Counted from the first letter of the stretch, positions 34,147 to 43,274 are shown. The stretch is 58,385 bases of DNA from Bacteroidota bacterium (GCA_963169325.1 CAUJEY010000147.1:1-58385); one strand, 5' to 3'. Numbers and translations: made by a program. Notes: generated from the sequence alone by a model not told the origin.

Positions 34147-35190
34147 TTAGTTCGGCATGTTGCGGAGTTTCTCCGGCTTATTTACGGCAATATACCCTTC
34201 CCGCACGTCGATCAGTCCTTCCGTTTTGAAATCAGTAAGGGTCCGGATAACCGTCTCTTTGGCGGTGCCGGCCAGGGCTGCCAGGTCTTCGCGCAGCAAA
34301 TTGATTTCCCGGTATCCCTGGTCAAACAGATGAATAATGGCAGTAGCTACACGTTTCCGAACGGAGTTATAAGCCAGGTCGATCAGTTGTTGTTCCTGGT
34401 CTACGATATGGCCGGCCAACATTTTAATAAACCGGGCATTTACATCGCGATGCCCGTAAACGAGGGCGAAAAAATCGTCTTTGGGAATCAGCCGAACCAT
34501 CGAATCTTCCAGCGCTACGGCGCTTTCCGGGTAACGGTCGTCGCGCAAAAGGGCAAGATAACCCAAAAAATCGCCCGGGCCGGCCACCCGCATAATTAGT
34601 TCCCGGCCGTCGTCGTTGGTTTTAAAAATCTTGACGTTGCCCTTCTCGACAAAAAACAGCCAGCGGGGCACTTCGCCTTCGTGAAAGAGGGAGTCTTTTT
34701 TTCGGTAACTTCTGATTTCCCGGTTTTCCGACAAGTGCTGAATGGCCTCGATGGCGCGCGCTTCGTTGATAAAATGTTCCAGCCCGGCGCCATTTTGTTT
34801 GCCAGTGGCTTGTTTCAGGCGTTCATTCTTTTTTAAACGCGTCTCAATGGTTTGGAGCAGGATCGTGTCATCGAAGGGTTTTACGATATAGTCGTCGGCG
34901 CCGAGTGCCATACCTTTGCGAAAATCATCTTTCTCTGCCTTGGCCGTGAGAAAAATAAAAGGCACATCGGAGGTTATCGGTTGTTTGCTCAAAATATGCA
35001 ACACCCCGAACCCATCTAACTCCGGCATCATAACGTCGCATAAGATCAAGTCGGGACGGTCATTCAGAGCCTTTTCCACCCCCACCTTTCCATTTTCCGC
35101 ACTGATGGTCTGGTAACCGCTCAGTGAAAGAATTTCAGACAAATTCTCACGCACCTCGGTATTGTCTTCAATAATTAGTATTTTTTTCAT
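34147..35190 (-). CDS. response regulator fused to cyclic-nucleotide-binding and Crp-type HTH domains
   Basis: A 347-residue cytoplasmic regulator. I use ATG 35190 (MKKILIIEDN), since a TAAATTTG element lies just 21 nt upstream, inside the longer frame that begins at 35256. The receiver domain (1-120) is intact: EDN at 8-10, phosphoacceptor Asp52 in LILCDVMMPELDG, Thr82 and Lys104 in VKPF. Residues about 140-260 form a cNMP-binding jelly roll (HEGEVPRWLFFVEKGNVKIF; GPGDFLGYLALL), and 270-340 a Crp/Fnr helix-turn-helix (LREDLAALAGTAKETVIRTL). No FNR-like N-terminal cysteine cluster exists. It is divergent from the CBS/Usp genes, which may be its targets. Confidence 0.93.
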   Translation of the reverse strand: MKKILIIEDNTEVRENLSEILSLSGYQTISAENGKVGVEKALNDRPDLILCDVMMPELDGFGVLHILSKQPITSDVPFIFLTAKAEKDDFRKGMALGADDYIVKPFDDTILLQTIETRLKKNERLKQATGKQNGAGLEHFINEARAIEAIQHLSENREIRSYRKKDSLFHEGEVPRWLFFVEKGNVKIFKTNDDGRELIMRVAGPGDFLGYLALLRDDRYPESAVALEDSMVRLIPKDDFFALVYGHRDVNARFIKMLAGHIVDQEQQLIDLAYNSVRKRVATAIIHLFDQGYREINLLREDLAALAGTAKETVIRTLTDFKTEGLIDVREGYIAVNKPEKLRNMPN

Positions 35191-35210
35191 GTCTGATTTT
35201 TTCTGTGGGT

Positions 35211-35218
35211 CAAATTTA
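35211..35218 (-). promoter_or_regulatory. putative -7 element of the REC-cNMP-HTH gene
   Basis: The minus strand reads TAAATTTG, an exact TAnnTTTG match, 21 nt before ATG 35190. A TTTCG lies about 18 nt further upstream, near the -33 TTTG spacing. It decides between the two possible starts of the regulator gene. Confidence 0.45.
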
Positions 35219-35374
35219 CAAATAGTATCAGGGATTCCGAAACTGATGGAGATCATTTTTGTTCCTGAGCCCGGTCATCTAATGCTCTTCTGCACTTCGG
35301 GCACTTTTGCTGTAGAGAATGGTTCGTATTAAGTTCTCGAAAATACCCTTTCATTTATTACAAAATTCAAAAAC

Positions 35375-35830
35375 ATGAATGCCTTTGCACCGATTTCCAC
35401 CATTATGTCCAGCGATTTGGTTACCGTGAATCCGGAAGACAATCTGCTGATCGTAAAAAAACTCTTTGAGTCTCACACGTTTCACCACCTGCCTGTAGTT
35501 CGGTTCCGGAAGATCGTCGGGATTATTTCAAAAACTGATTTTGAACATTTTACAGGCGCATTGAGCCATTTTGCCGACGACCGTTTCGTCAATGAAAGCC
35601 GTCTGGAACGCACCAAAGCCGAAGATATCATGACGAAAGGTCTTGGGAAACTGGAACCCGAAGACCGGATCAACGTGGCGCTGGAAATTTTCAGTAAAAA
35701 CTGGTTTCACGCTTTGCCGGTAGTGAAAAATGAGGAGTTAGTGGGTATTATTACCACGCAGGATGTGATCAAAGCGCTGCTGAGGGAGCGGCCGAGCGAA
35801 CCGCACATGGTATACGAAAACCTCGATTAA
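35375..35830 (+). CDS. CBS-domain pair protein
   Basis: A 151-residue cytoplasmic protein made of two CBS domains (about 6-62 and 78-140) with no further domain. Both show the usual pattern: ISTIMSSDLVTVNPEDNL...HHLPVV...VGIISKTDF, and AEDIMTKGLGKLEPEDRI...FHALPVVKNEELVGIITTQDVI. Such stand-alone pairs bind adenine nucleotides and act as energy or ligand sensors. It is divergent from the REC-cNMP-HTH regulator and 80 nt upstream of the Trx-like/Usp protein, so a stress or energy-state module is likely. The partner is unknown. Confidence 0.9.
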   Translation: MNAFAPISTIMSSDLVTVNPEDNLLIVKKLFESHTFHHLPVVRFRKIVGIISKTDFEHFTGALSHFADDRFVNESRLERTKAEDIMTKGLGKLEPEDRINVALEIFSKNWFHALPVVKNEELVGIITTQDVIKALLRERPSEPHMVYENLD

Positions 35831-35910
35831 CTTCCATGGGGCTGTATTTCAGGCTGGATTAAAAATGGCTCCAGCAGGTTTTGCAACTCAACTATTTAAG
35901 CCGCAGCAAG

Positions 35911-37062
35911 ATGACAACGATACAAATTTTGGGAATGGGCGATGCTAAAATGTTCGCACTAAAAAATAACCTGACGCAAGCACTGGCCGAATTCCCGCTT
36001 CAGGCTAAGATTGAGGATATTTCAGAGTATAACAGAATTCATGCCAGCGGTGTGAAGGAACCTCCTGCCTTGATTTTAGATGGTGAAGTCGTATCGGAAG
36101 GCATCGTGCCAAGCGTGGAAGATATTAAACGAATGCTCCGCAACCGGAATTTGCTTCGCAGCAAATTATACCGGTTGCGGCGCATTTTAGTCCCCGTCGA
36201 CCTCAGCCCGGCTTCCGAAAATGCGTTGGTGTATGCCTGCCAGATGGCCCACCTGTTCGATGCCAACATTGAAGTGGTTTATGCAATGGACAGCCTGTTC
36301 GAAGGAGCTTCGCCGTCTCCGTCGGGTTTCTTGTCGGGCTATCGCAAAACCATGCAGAATGAAGTGGATGCTTTTGTGCGTAAAGCTACGAAAGGCAGTA
36401 ACGTCAAGTTTTCCGGTTCTCCTGCCAGCGCTTCCGAGACCGGCAGCGAGCCGGGTTCGCAACCGCCCTGGCTGCAAACCAATATCGTATTCGGCTTTCC
36501 GGAAGAGGTATTGTTCGATTTGTCGCAAAAAGCCGATTTGATTGTCATGGGCACCACCGGACGAGGCGATCTCACCCGTAAAATTTTCGGGTCGGTAAGT
36601 ATTTCACTGTCCAAAAGCGCCGTATGCCCGGTATTATTGGTGCCGCCGCATACCACGTACACCGGGTTTCAGAACATTTTGTATGCCAGTAATTTCGATT
36701 CGCTGGACCCCTTGACGGTCAAACAAACCGTGGCTTTCGCGCGTCGCTTTAAAGGGCAATTGCATTTTGTGCATGTCGGCCAACCCGGCGAAAAAGGCGT
36801 CGATCTGGAGAAAAAACTGTTTGAAATCAACTACGTATATGCCGACTCGGAGATGCCCTTTATTTTTAGCAAAGTGGTGGGTGAGAATATCGTGGAAAGC
36901 CTGCACGAATACGCTTTTGAACACCGCATCGACTTGTTCGTTTTTGTGACCCACCATAGGTCCTTCTGGGATGATCTCCTGCACCACAGTATCTCCAAAG
37001 ATATGTTGCTGCACACCAACACGCCTGTGCTGGTGATACATGCAGAGGCGGATGTGGGGTGA
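35911..37062 (+). CDS. fusion of cysteine-less thioredoxin-like domain with two universal stress protein domains
   Basis: A 383-residue cytoplasmic protein; ATG 35911 is preferred to a TTG 30 nt upstream. Residues 3-76 match the small redox-active-disulfide thioredoxin family (IQILGxGCxKCxxL...PALxIDGxVVxxGxVPSxEEIKxxL), but the two cysteines are replaced: the segment reads ILGMGDAKMFAL. The cis-proline region is kept (PPALILDGEVV). Residues 89-246 form a first Usp domain with an intact ATP loop, G214-2x-G217-9x-G227-S228. Residues 253-378 form a second Usp-like domain without that motif (FVFVTHHRSFWDDLLHH). The gene follows the CBS gene. Nucleotide binding in the first Usp is likely; redox activity of the N-terminal domain is unlikely. 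Confidence 0.85.
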   Translation: MTTIQILGMGDAKMFALKNNLTQALAEFPLQAKIEDISEYNRIHASGVKEPPALILDGEVVSEGIVPSVEDIKRMLRNRNLLRSKLYRLRRILVPVDLSPASENALVYACQMAHLFDANIEVVYAMDSLFEGASPSPSGFLSGYRKTMQNEVDAFVRKATKGSNVKFSGSPASASETGSEPGSQPPWLQTNIVFGFPEEVLFDLSQKADLIVMGTTGRGDLTRKIFGSVSISLSKSAVCPVLLVPPHTTYTGFQNILYASNFDSLDPLTVKQTVAFARRFKGQLHFVHVGQPGEKGVDLEKKLFEINYVYADSEMPFIFSKVVGENIVESLHEYAFEHRIDLFVFVTHHRSFWDDLLHHSISKDMLLHTNTPVLVIHAEADVG

Positions 37063-37065
37063 ATT

Positions 37066-37186
37066 GTTGATTTGTTGATGCGTTGATTTGTTGATGTGTT
37101 GATTTGAGGCGCGTTGCTCAAATCAACGCATCAACGCATAAACAAATCAACAAATCAACACATAAAAAATCAACAAATAATTTTTA
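37066..37186. repeat. heptad TTGATTTG hairpin repeat (second locus)
   Basis: The left arm consists of GTTGATTTGTTGATGCGTTG-like words, the turn is GGCGCGTTG, and the right arm is made of CAAATCAACGCATCAACGC and AAATCAACAAATCAAC words. The arms are complementary over roughly 40 bp with small interruptions. Words and layout match the element at 2957-3052. It lies between the Usp gene and the zinc-ribbon gene. Confidence 0.85.
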
Positions 37187-37205
37187 TTTAAAAAACAAAA
37201 TGTTG

Positions 37206-37213
37206 TATATTTG
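37206..37213 (+). promoter_or_regulatory. putative -7 element of the zinc-ribbon gene
   Basis: TATATTTG matches TAnnTTTG exactly, 34 nt before ATG 37248 and just downstream of the hairpin repeat. No clear -33 TTTG is seen. Confidence 0.4.
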
Positions 37214-37247
37214 CCGGCTATAAAGTCATTCTTTTCCAGCCAGGCGT

Positions 37248-38195
37248 ATGAATCATTGTCCAAATTGCGCAGCCGAACTGATACCCGGCTCTAAATTTTG
37301 TCATCGCTGTGGTGACAAGGTTGTGGAGAAGACCAAACAATGTCCGGCTTGCCACGAACCGAACCCATTGGCTTCCGTGTTTTGCCACCACTGTGGTTTT
37401 CATTTTGAAGGGAAACAGCGGTCTGATCGCCACTTCGAGCCACGTTTTGCCCTGGAATTTGACCCAGCAACGATTACGGAACAAATCAAAGCATTATTTT
37501 TTCGCGGATTGAAGGGTAGGGTAGAGGAGGAGCACGATCCGGCCCGCTACAGCGATTATGTGGAGCGGTTCTACCAATCCAAATTCCGGGAAGTATACGC
37601 TATCCGGGCCAAACAAATCGCCGGAGATGTGATGCAGCGCTGGGAACGGTTTGGCACCGAAGGATTACCGGATATCGACCGGCACATCGGCGCAGCCTTT
37701 GAAGGGCTGCTGGATTATTTCATTATACAGTTTTGCCCCGATCTAAACGGTATCCTACTTCCGGATGCCATTTTGCGGTATGAACACGTCCAAGCGGGCA
37801 AAACCGATTTGTGGCGTATGATCCAGGATTTTCTCGACTTTGAGCACGAAGAAGAGTTATTCTATTTCAACTTTATCGCCATGCCCGACGAATATGTAGC
37901 CAATGCCTGCAAACAATTTCTCACTGCCGGTCGGCGGGAAAAGGTGTATTTTATCTGCGACCTGTCGCTCAAAGGCAATTGTAAGGAAGGATTTGCGATG
38001 ACGGACCGCGGTATTTACTGGCGGGCGCCGTTTGATAAAGCCCGGCAAATAGCGTACAGCGAATTGCACGAAGTGATAAAAGGGAAAGACTGGGTGACTA
38101 TAAACGGGCATTTTTTCAATGCCAACCCCTCTTTAAATTTGAAACTGACCAAATTATTGAAAAAATTGCGTGGCTGGCAACCGGTTGTTGCGTAG
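37248..38195 (+). CDS. double zinc-ribbon protein of unknown function
   Basis: A 315-residue protein with two N-terminal zinc ribbons: Cys4/Cys7-Cys18/Cys21 (HCPNCAAELIPGSKFCHRCG) and Cys32/Cys35-Cys46/Cys49 (QCPACHEPN...VFCHHCG). The middle part (60-235) is mostly helical and not recognised. The C-terminal 80 residues (KEGFAMTDRGIYWRAPF, then IAYSELHEVIKGKDWVTING) look like the PH-like fold found in YokE/SHOCT-type bacterial proteins. No membrane segment or catalytic motif is visible. It has its own promoter-like element and a strong terminator, so it is a single-gene unit. A regulatory or scaffolding role is possible. Confidence 0.78.
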   Translation: MNHCPNCAAELIPGSKFCHRCGDKVVEKTKQCPACHEPNPLASVFCHHCGFHFEGKQRSDRHFEPRFALEFDPATITEQIKALFFRGLKGRVEEEHDPARYSDYVERFYQSKFREVYAIRAKQIAGDVMQRWERFGTEGLPDIDRHIGAAFEGLLDYFIIQFCPDLNGILLPDAILRYEHVQAGKTDLWRMIQDFLDFEHEEELFYFNFIAMPDEYVANACKQFLTAGRREKVYFICDLSLKGNCKEGFAMTDRGIYWRAPFDKARQIAYSELHEVIKGKDWVTINGHFFNANPSLNLKLTKLLKKLRGWQPVVA

Positions 38196-38234
38196 GTTTA
38201 GTACTTGGTGCCGTCCAGGCATTTGACATATCCG

Positions 38235-38290
38235 AGACTTGTTGCGGTGTTGCCGCGTTCACCACCGCAACAAGTCTGTTCTGTTTTTAC
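38235..38290 (+). terminator. terminator of the zinc-ribbon gene
   Basis: AGACTTGTTGCGGTG (38235-38249) pairs perfectly over 15 bp with CACCGCAACAAGTCT (38263-38277); GTTCTGTTTTT follows on the plus strand. It lies between the convergent zinc-ribbon and VCBS genes. Confidence 0.8.
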
Positions 38291-40815
38291 CTCCAAATCA
38301 GTATTCCACTGCCCAGAAATTTTGAATTGGATCCGTCCGTAATCTGAACGACGTAGTTTCCTGCAGGTAAGTTGTTGCGCTTGAGACAAAACGCAGCATC
38401 CGCGGTGACATGCTCCAGCACCAGCCGGCCATCGGCAGTGTAGAGTTTTACCCGGTATTCAAGACCGTCAACAGAACTATCCGGAACATCCTGCCCTGAC
38501 CGCATGAAGAGGGTTGTCTCGGCAGTAGCGGGATTAGGCGCCATATCAATGGTCATTGCAGCAAATCGGGGTTGGTGTGTGCCGACAACCGTTTGGTTTT
38601 CAAACCAGAAGATGTCTGTTGAACTGACCTGAGTTGCCACAATGTCCAAATCGTTATCCGAATCCATGTCGACGAAGATGGCGCTGAAATAGTTATCAAA
38701 CCCGGTTAGCAAGACCTCTGGACTGGCAAAAACGCCATTTCCGGTATTTTTTAGCCAATAAATGTTCGAAATACCCTTGATTAACATATCCAGTTGGTTG
38801 TCGCCATCGAGATCGACCGGCCTTAAGACATACGTGCTGAAAGCCGACAGATTCATAGGCTGTGTGGCAACGGAGTTGAACTGGCCTTGTCCGTTGTTGC
38901 GCAGCAGCGTGAGTTTGTTCAAGGCGTTAAAATCACAGTACAGAATGTCCAGGTCGCCGTCGCTGTCGAAATCCCCCGGGGTGAAGACGGGGTAGGCACT
39001 ACCATTAGATTCCGTGTGAATGATCTGATTATTGGAGAACTGACCGTTTCCATCATTCTGGCAGGCGATAAAATTATTCAGGGAATTGACAAGAACGATA
39101 TCCGGAAAGCTGTCCTTGTTCGTATCCATCAATACATGTCTTTTCAGGGAAAATTGCCCCAATAAAAGGTCCTGAATTTGGGTAAAATTATTGAGCCCGT
39201 CGTTTCGAAGGATAATTATCGAGGAGGTAGTCCCTCCGGAGCCGTTGTATTGGATAAAAATAACCAGGTCTACGTCCCCGTCTTTGTCGAGGTCGGCTGA
39301 GCGTATGTAATTGACGTCCGTCACGTTTAGGAGCGGTATCGCGGGACCGAACCGACCGGAGCCGTTGTTTTCAAACCAAACGATCCGCGTTTCCTGCACT
39401 CTGATGAGATCCGGTGCCTTGTCTCCCGTCAGGTCGGCTACATAATTAAACGTGAAACTGGAATCCTGCACCGGCGGGTCCTGTTGTTTGAAGGTATTGT
39501 TACCGTTGTTCAGGTAATAACCGATATGATTGGTAACTATTGGACCTGCTATTAAATCTTTGCTACCGTCGTTGTTCATATCGGTAACATAGGCATAAGC
39601 CATATCGGGCTTTCTGGTCAACAAGGCTATTTTTCTGGGTTCAAACTGGTTGCCGCCGAGGTTTGTTTTGAAATAAAGATGCGTCCCCTGGAGAAGGAAA
39701 TCCGGCAATCCGTCTGAATTCCAATCCTGAAGGGTGGTATAATAACACGCTTCCCACATGGGGGGAAATCCGGTAAGCACTTCAATCTGTGTTGTCATGC
39801 CTCCGGTACCGTCATTTACAAATACGTTGCACGACATTTGGTAATTTTCCGCTCCATACTGTCCAAGAATATCCATATCCCCATCGCCGTCGAGGTCGGC
39901 GATCAGGATTTGATAGTAGTCGGCATCATGGATCAGTTCCGGTGCGTCGAATCCGCCGGCCCCGTTGTTTTTAACCAACCAAAGCGCGCCGCCCCAAGTA
40001 CCGGAAGAGTCTATGGCGACGATATCCGGCAAATTGTCGTGGGTAATGTCAGCAAGATAATAATATCCCGTTAAGATGCCGTTAGCCGCCGTAATGGGCG
40101 CGGAAAAATTATTGGCGCCGTCATTTGTCAGAATTTCAATAGTCGATATCAGCACGCCCTGATCATTAGAAATGACTTCCTGAATCAGGTCGCAGTACCC
40201 GTCGCCGTTCATGTCCATGGCCCTGTAACGGCTACCCGTCGCTCCGACGTACAGTTCCTGGGGAGTCTTAAACGTACCGTTACCCGTGTTTTCCAGCAAG
40301 GAAACCTGTACGGACAGTCCTAAATATCGCGTGAGTAAAAAATCCTGATCTGTGTCCGAATCAAAGTCTACGGGTATGTAGAACTGTTCCGGCCCTTCGC
40401 CGAAGGCAACGGAAGCGATCTCGCCGGCTGTTTCAAAATGCCCCGTACCGTCGTTTTTCAACCAGGCCATGTGGTAAGCAGAATCCACGAATGTATACAC
40501 AATATCGGATCCGTCTGCGTTATCCAGGTCGGTTACGAATACACCCCTAACCTTTTTATCGTTTATCAGATTGTGTTTGTTCGACAGTTTGTGGTCGGGG
40601 CCGTGCTCCATCCATGACAAAGCCTGATCGTTGGATGTACCTCTGTACAACAAGTCCGGATCACCATCCTGATCGAAATCTCCGAAACTGACCTGGTTGT
40701 AGTTATAGGAAAAAGGAGTATCAATCGGCATCATGTCGGAGAAATTAATTTGTCCGAAAGCAGGGCAACCGGCGGTCAGGACAAACAGAATATTCACCAA
40801 ACCAAACTTGTTCAT
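38287..40815 (-). CDS. secreted FG-GAP/VCBS-repeat protein with T9SS sorting domain
   Basis: An 842-residue exported protein. ATG 40815 gives a signal peptide (MNKFGLVNILFVLTAG...FGQ); the open frame extends 33 nt further upstream. Nearly the whole mature part (about 25-735) is a run of VCBS/FG-GAP units with calcium loops such as DFDQDGDPDLL, DMNGDGYCDLI, DLDGDGDMDILG and DFDSDGDLDILY, consistent with one or two beta-propellers. The last 85 residues have the T9SS type A sorting pattern (MAPNPATAETTLFM, VKLYTADGRLV, NLPAGNYVVQI). It should be exported by the type IX system and attached to the surface or released. The ligand is not known. First of a pair with the beta-helix gene downstream of the same strand. 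Confidence 0.92.
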   Translation of the reverse strand: MNKFGLVNILFVLTAGCPAFGQINFSDMMPIDTPFSYNYNQVSFGDFDQDGDPDLLYRGTSNDQALSWMEHGPDHKLSNKHNLINDKKVRGVFVTDLDNADGSDIVYTFVDSAYHMAWLKNDGTGHFETAGEIASVAFGEGPEQFYIPVDFDSDTDQDFLLTRYLGLSVQVSLLENTGNGTFKTPQELYVGATGSRYRAMDMNGDGYCDLIQEVISNDQGVLISTIEILTNDGANNFSAPITAANGILTGYYYLADITHDNLPDIVAIDSSGTWGGALWLVKNNGAGGFDAPELIHDADYYQILIADLDGDGDMDILGQYGAENYQMSCNVFVNDGTGGMTTQIEVLTGFPPMWEACYYTTLQDWNSDGLPDFLLQGTHLYFKTNLGGNQFEPRKIALLTRKPDMAYAYVTDMNNDGSKDLIAGPIVTNHIGYYLNNGNNTFKQQDPPVQDSSFTFNYVADLTGDKAPDLIRVQETRIVWFENNGSGRFGPAIPLLNVTDVNYIRSADLDKDGDVDLVIFIQYNGSGGTTSSIIILRNDGLNNFTQIQDLLLGQFSLKRHVLMDTNKDSFPDIVLVNSLNNFIACQNDGNGQFSNNQIIHTESNGSAYPVFTPGDFDSDGDLDILYCDFNALNKLTLLRNNGQGQFNSVATQPMNLSAFSTYVLRPVDLDGDNQLDMLIKGISNIYWLKNTGNGVFASPEVLLTGFDNYFSAIFVDMDSDNDLDIVATQVSSTDIFWFENQTVVGTHQPRFAAMTIDMAPNPATAETTLFMRSGQDVPDSSVDGLEYRVKLYTADGRLVLEHVTADAAFCLKRNNLPAGNYVVQITDGSNSKFLGSGILIWR

Positions 40816-40880
40816 AAAAATTATAATTTTAAAGTGATGTGATGCCATCTTTATACCTCGTCAATGTTTCAGGCGATTTT

Positions 40881-42932
40881 TTAGTGTGCTACAAAAATTT
40901 TCGAGAATGAATCCGGTTTGCCCGTTTGTTTTATTTCTAAAATATACAGGCCTTGGTCGAGCATGCCGACTGGTACCTGCGCCTGGTTCGTACCGGCATG
41001 GATTTGCAGCCGGTTCCGCAAACGACCGGCCACATCCCGCAATATAACCTGAGTTTCCACCGCATTTTCAGTAAAGCGAATAGTGAGGAATTGATCTGCC
41101 GGGTTGGGATATACCGAAAAAGCCGCTTGTTGCCCCGAGCCACTTTGTATATTATTTTGTGCTTCCCGTTCGCCTTCCCTGTTACCGGTACAGCCCGCAC
41201 TGGTATTGCAATCGGGTTCTGTTGCCGGTGTGACGACAAACCAGAAAGGAATGGAAGCCGGTGCGGATATTTTACTCAATCCATTGGGCAACAAGGTGTT
41301 ATCTACTTCATAATTCGTTATGGCCGCTACCCCGGAGGCTCCGTCGAAACGTGCGTCCCAGGCTCCGGCAGCCATACGCCAATCGTTGCCGTGGTGAATT
41401 TGCGGGGCGCCGGTAGAGCTTACCTGATTGTAGTGCAAGGCAGCGAAGGGGTGATTCCCGAAACTGGTGGTGTAAATTTGGGCCCCGTTCAGCGGGCCGG
41501 TGAAATACAAACCGGTGCCCGAGTTCGTCAGGGTGTTGCAGCACAGCGTCAGAAGCCCGGGGCAATTTTCAATGCTGATGCCCTTTTGGGAGATCGAACT
41601 GCCGCCGTCCGTGCTATTCCCCTTCATCGTTACATCGGCAGTACAGATCGTAGCCCGGATATGCGTAGCTAAACTCCCGCCATTTACAGCATTCACTGTA
41701 TTATTGTCTATAACCACATTTTTTGAAGCCTGTTGGACATCGATGCCTCCCGGTGGGGGCATGCCGGCATTGTCGCTGGTCAGCACGTTACCTGTGATCG
41801 ACAAGCCGCCGGCAGCGTCAAAATTGTCCACGGCAATGCCATTGGCGGCGAAAGCCCACGGCGTTGGGCCCGGCGCCGGCAGGTCGATGGTATTATTTGA
41901 AACAGCACATTGCCCGAGCGTCAGGATGTCCTCTAAATAAATATTGGAGGAGGTACCGTGATTAAGGAATTGATTGTGGTCGATCAAGAGGTTTGCCGTA
42001 GGGCCTGCATTCACTTCATGCATGTTTACCTGAATACCAATTTTTCCTGTTTTTTCAAAAGTGCAGTCATTGATATACATCCGGTCCGATCCCTGCATGC
42101 TGAAAATACCGCTTTGGCATGTTTTGAACTTTGCCCCGATTATATCGAGATTTTTTGTTTTCACCGTGTTGATGCCACAAGCCAGGGAATCAAAATCGCC
42201 CTGGGTGATGGAGATATTTCGGCAGAATCCCTCCAAATGAATGCCGGTATGGGTACTGGGATTGGTATTTGTAAGTCCTGTAAAATGGTACCAGTTATTC
42301 AGAATATTGACATTAATGGCGCTTAACATATCAATACCGGTGGTACAATTATAAAACTGATTGCCTTCCACGGTGTGATTCGCCGGCGTTTGCTGGCCAA
42401 TTATTCTCAATCCATCAGTACATTCCACAAATAGCGAACCTCGTATGTCGAAATAAGCGTCGTTCGAAATGGATATTCCAGCGATATTGGCATTAATAAA
42501 CCTCGCAGAATCTGTATTGATAGTGCCTCCGGACTGGATAAAAACGCCTCGCCAGGTTCCAAAGGGGTTACAAGGTATAAAAACCGCCCGAGGGGTAGCA
42601 TTTAAGGTTCCGCCATTGAGCACAAATAAAGAAGAGCCGGAGTTTGCAAAAATGATCCGGCTCAAGGCTGGGCTCGTTGGCCCCAGATTCCAGGTTTCAT
42701 TGGCGTCTACATTGAATTGGCCGATGATCTTTACGCAAGAATCGCCTGGCGCTTCAATTCCAGGAAAGGAATCTATGGCCACGCTCAGGGTAGAAATCCC
42801 GCTCGGCGAACCGGTTCCTACAACATACTTGCAATTGCATTGCGCGTTCAATTTCGCTCCTCCCATTGCCAGCAGTAAAAGCAGGAACAGCGGTGTCAAA
42901 ATCAGCGATCTGTTTTTTTGTGTCTTCAGCAT
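40881..42932 (-). CDS. secreted right-handed beta-helix protein with T9SS sorting domain
   Basis: A 683-residue exported protein. ATG 42932 (MLKTQKNRSLILTPLFLLLL) gives a good signal peptide ending ...KLNAQ. Residues about 90-530 carry short repeats of NosD/parallel-beta-helix type (FINANIAGISISNDAYFDIR; VEGNQFYNCTTGIDML; IDDCTF-like turns; VIDNNTVNAVNGG), as in polysaccharide lyases and surface adhesins. No lyase catalytic pattern was recognised. A cysteine-rich junction (CNTSAGCTGNREGER) precedes a T9SS type A domain (FSVYPNPADQFLTIRF, VILRDVAGRLRN, LDQGLYILEIKQ). It is upstream of and co-directional with the VCBS gene; the two may be cotranscribed. Confidence 0.9.
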   Translation of the reverse strand: MLKTQKNRSLILTPLFLLLLLAMGGAKLNAQCNCKYVVGTGSPSGISTLSVAIDSFPGIEAPGDSCVKIIGQFNVDANETWNLGPTSPALSRIIFANSGSSLFVLNGGTLNATPRAVFIPCNPFGTWRGVFIQSGGTINTDSARFINANIAGISISNDAYFDIRGSLFVECTDGLRIIGQQTPANHTVEGNQFYNCTTGIDMLSAINVNILNNWYHFTGLTNTNPSTHTGIHLEGFCRNISITQGDFDSLACGINTVKTKNLDIIGAKFKTCQSGIFSMQGSDRMYINDCTFEKTGKIGIQVNMHEVNAGPTANLLIDHNQFLNHGTSSNIYLEDILTLGQCAVSNNTIDLPAPGPTPWAFAANGIAVDNFDAAGGLSITGNVLTSDNAGMPPPGGIDVQQASKNVVIDNNTVNAVNGGSLATHIRATICTADVTMKGNSTDGGSSISQKGISIENCPGLLTLCCNTLTNSGTGLYFTGPLNGAQIYTTSFGNHPFAALHYNQVSSTGAPQIHHGNDWRMAAGAWDARFDGASGVAAITNYEVDNTLLPNGLSKISAPASIPFWFVVTPATEPDCNTSAGCTGNREGEREAQNNIQSGSGQQAAFSVYPNPADQFLTIRFTENAVETQVILRDVAGRLRNRLQIHAGTNQAQVPVGMLDQGLYILEIKQTGKPDSFSKIFVAH

Positions 42933-43274
42933 AAGGCTTCGAAAAGGTAGATAAAACGTCATATTTAATAGATTTTAGTGTCAGCCATGGCCATGACTGA
43001 CTAATAAAAAAACAGGCTGCCGATTAATTCTTCAAGTGAAGCATGTTGCCGGTTGCCCTGGAGAGATGTGTGGCTCTGGATGAATACTGACCACGCAAAA
43101 TTCAAGTCCGGGCGCAGGTCCGCAAACTACATTTTCCGCCCGCTTTACCGGCCAAAGATGCGGATGATCGAGGCGATTAGCAGGCCGGGTAAAACCAAGG
43201 AAAAGTGGCAATTAATTGAAAATCAATTTTTTGTACCGGGTTACAAAAATACGCCCGTTTCAAGCCGAAGCCTT
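42933..43274. other. intergenic stretch without recognised gene
   Basis: The 342-nt gap lies between the beta-helix gene and the 3' end of the next minus-strand gene. It holds a GCCATGGC palindrome at about 42981-42988 and a weak AAGCCGAAGCCTT dyad near 43262. A plus-strand frame of 79 codons (43053-43292) is basic, unlike any family I know, and overlaps the end of the neighbouring gene, so I do not call it. Confidence 0.5.

Noticed and set aside
35881-35910. TTG start of the Usp fusion 30 nt upstream of the ATG
   Set aside because: The ATG at 35911 begins exactly at the first strand of the thioredoxin-like domain, and TTG starts are rare.
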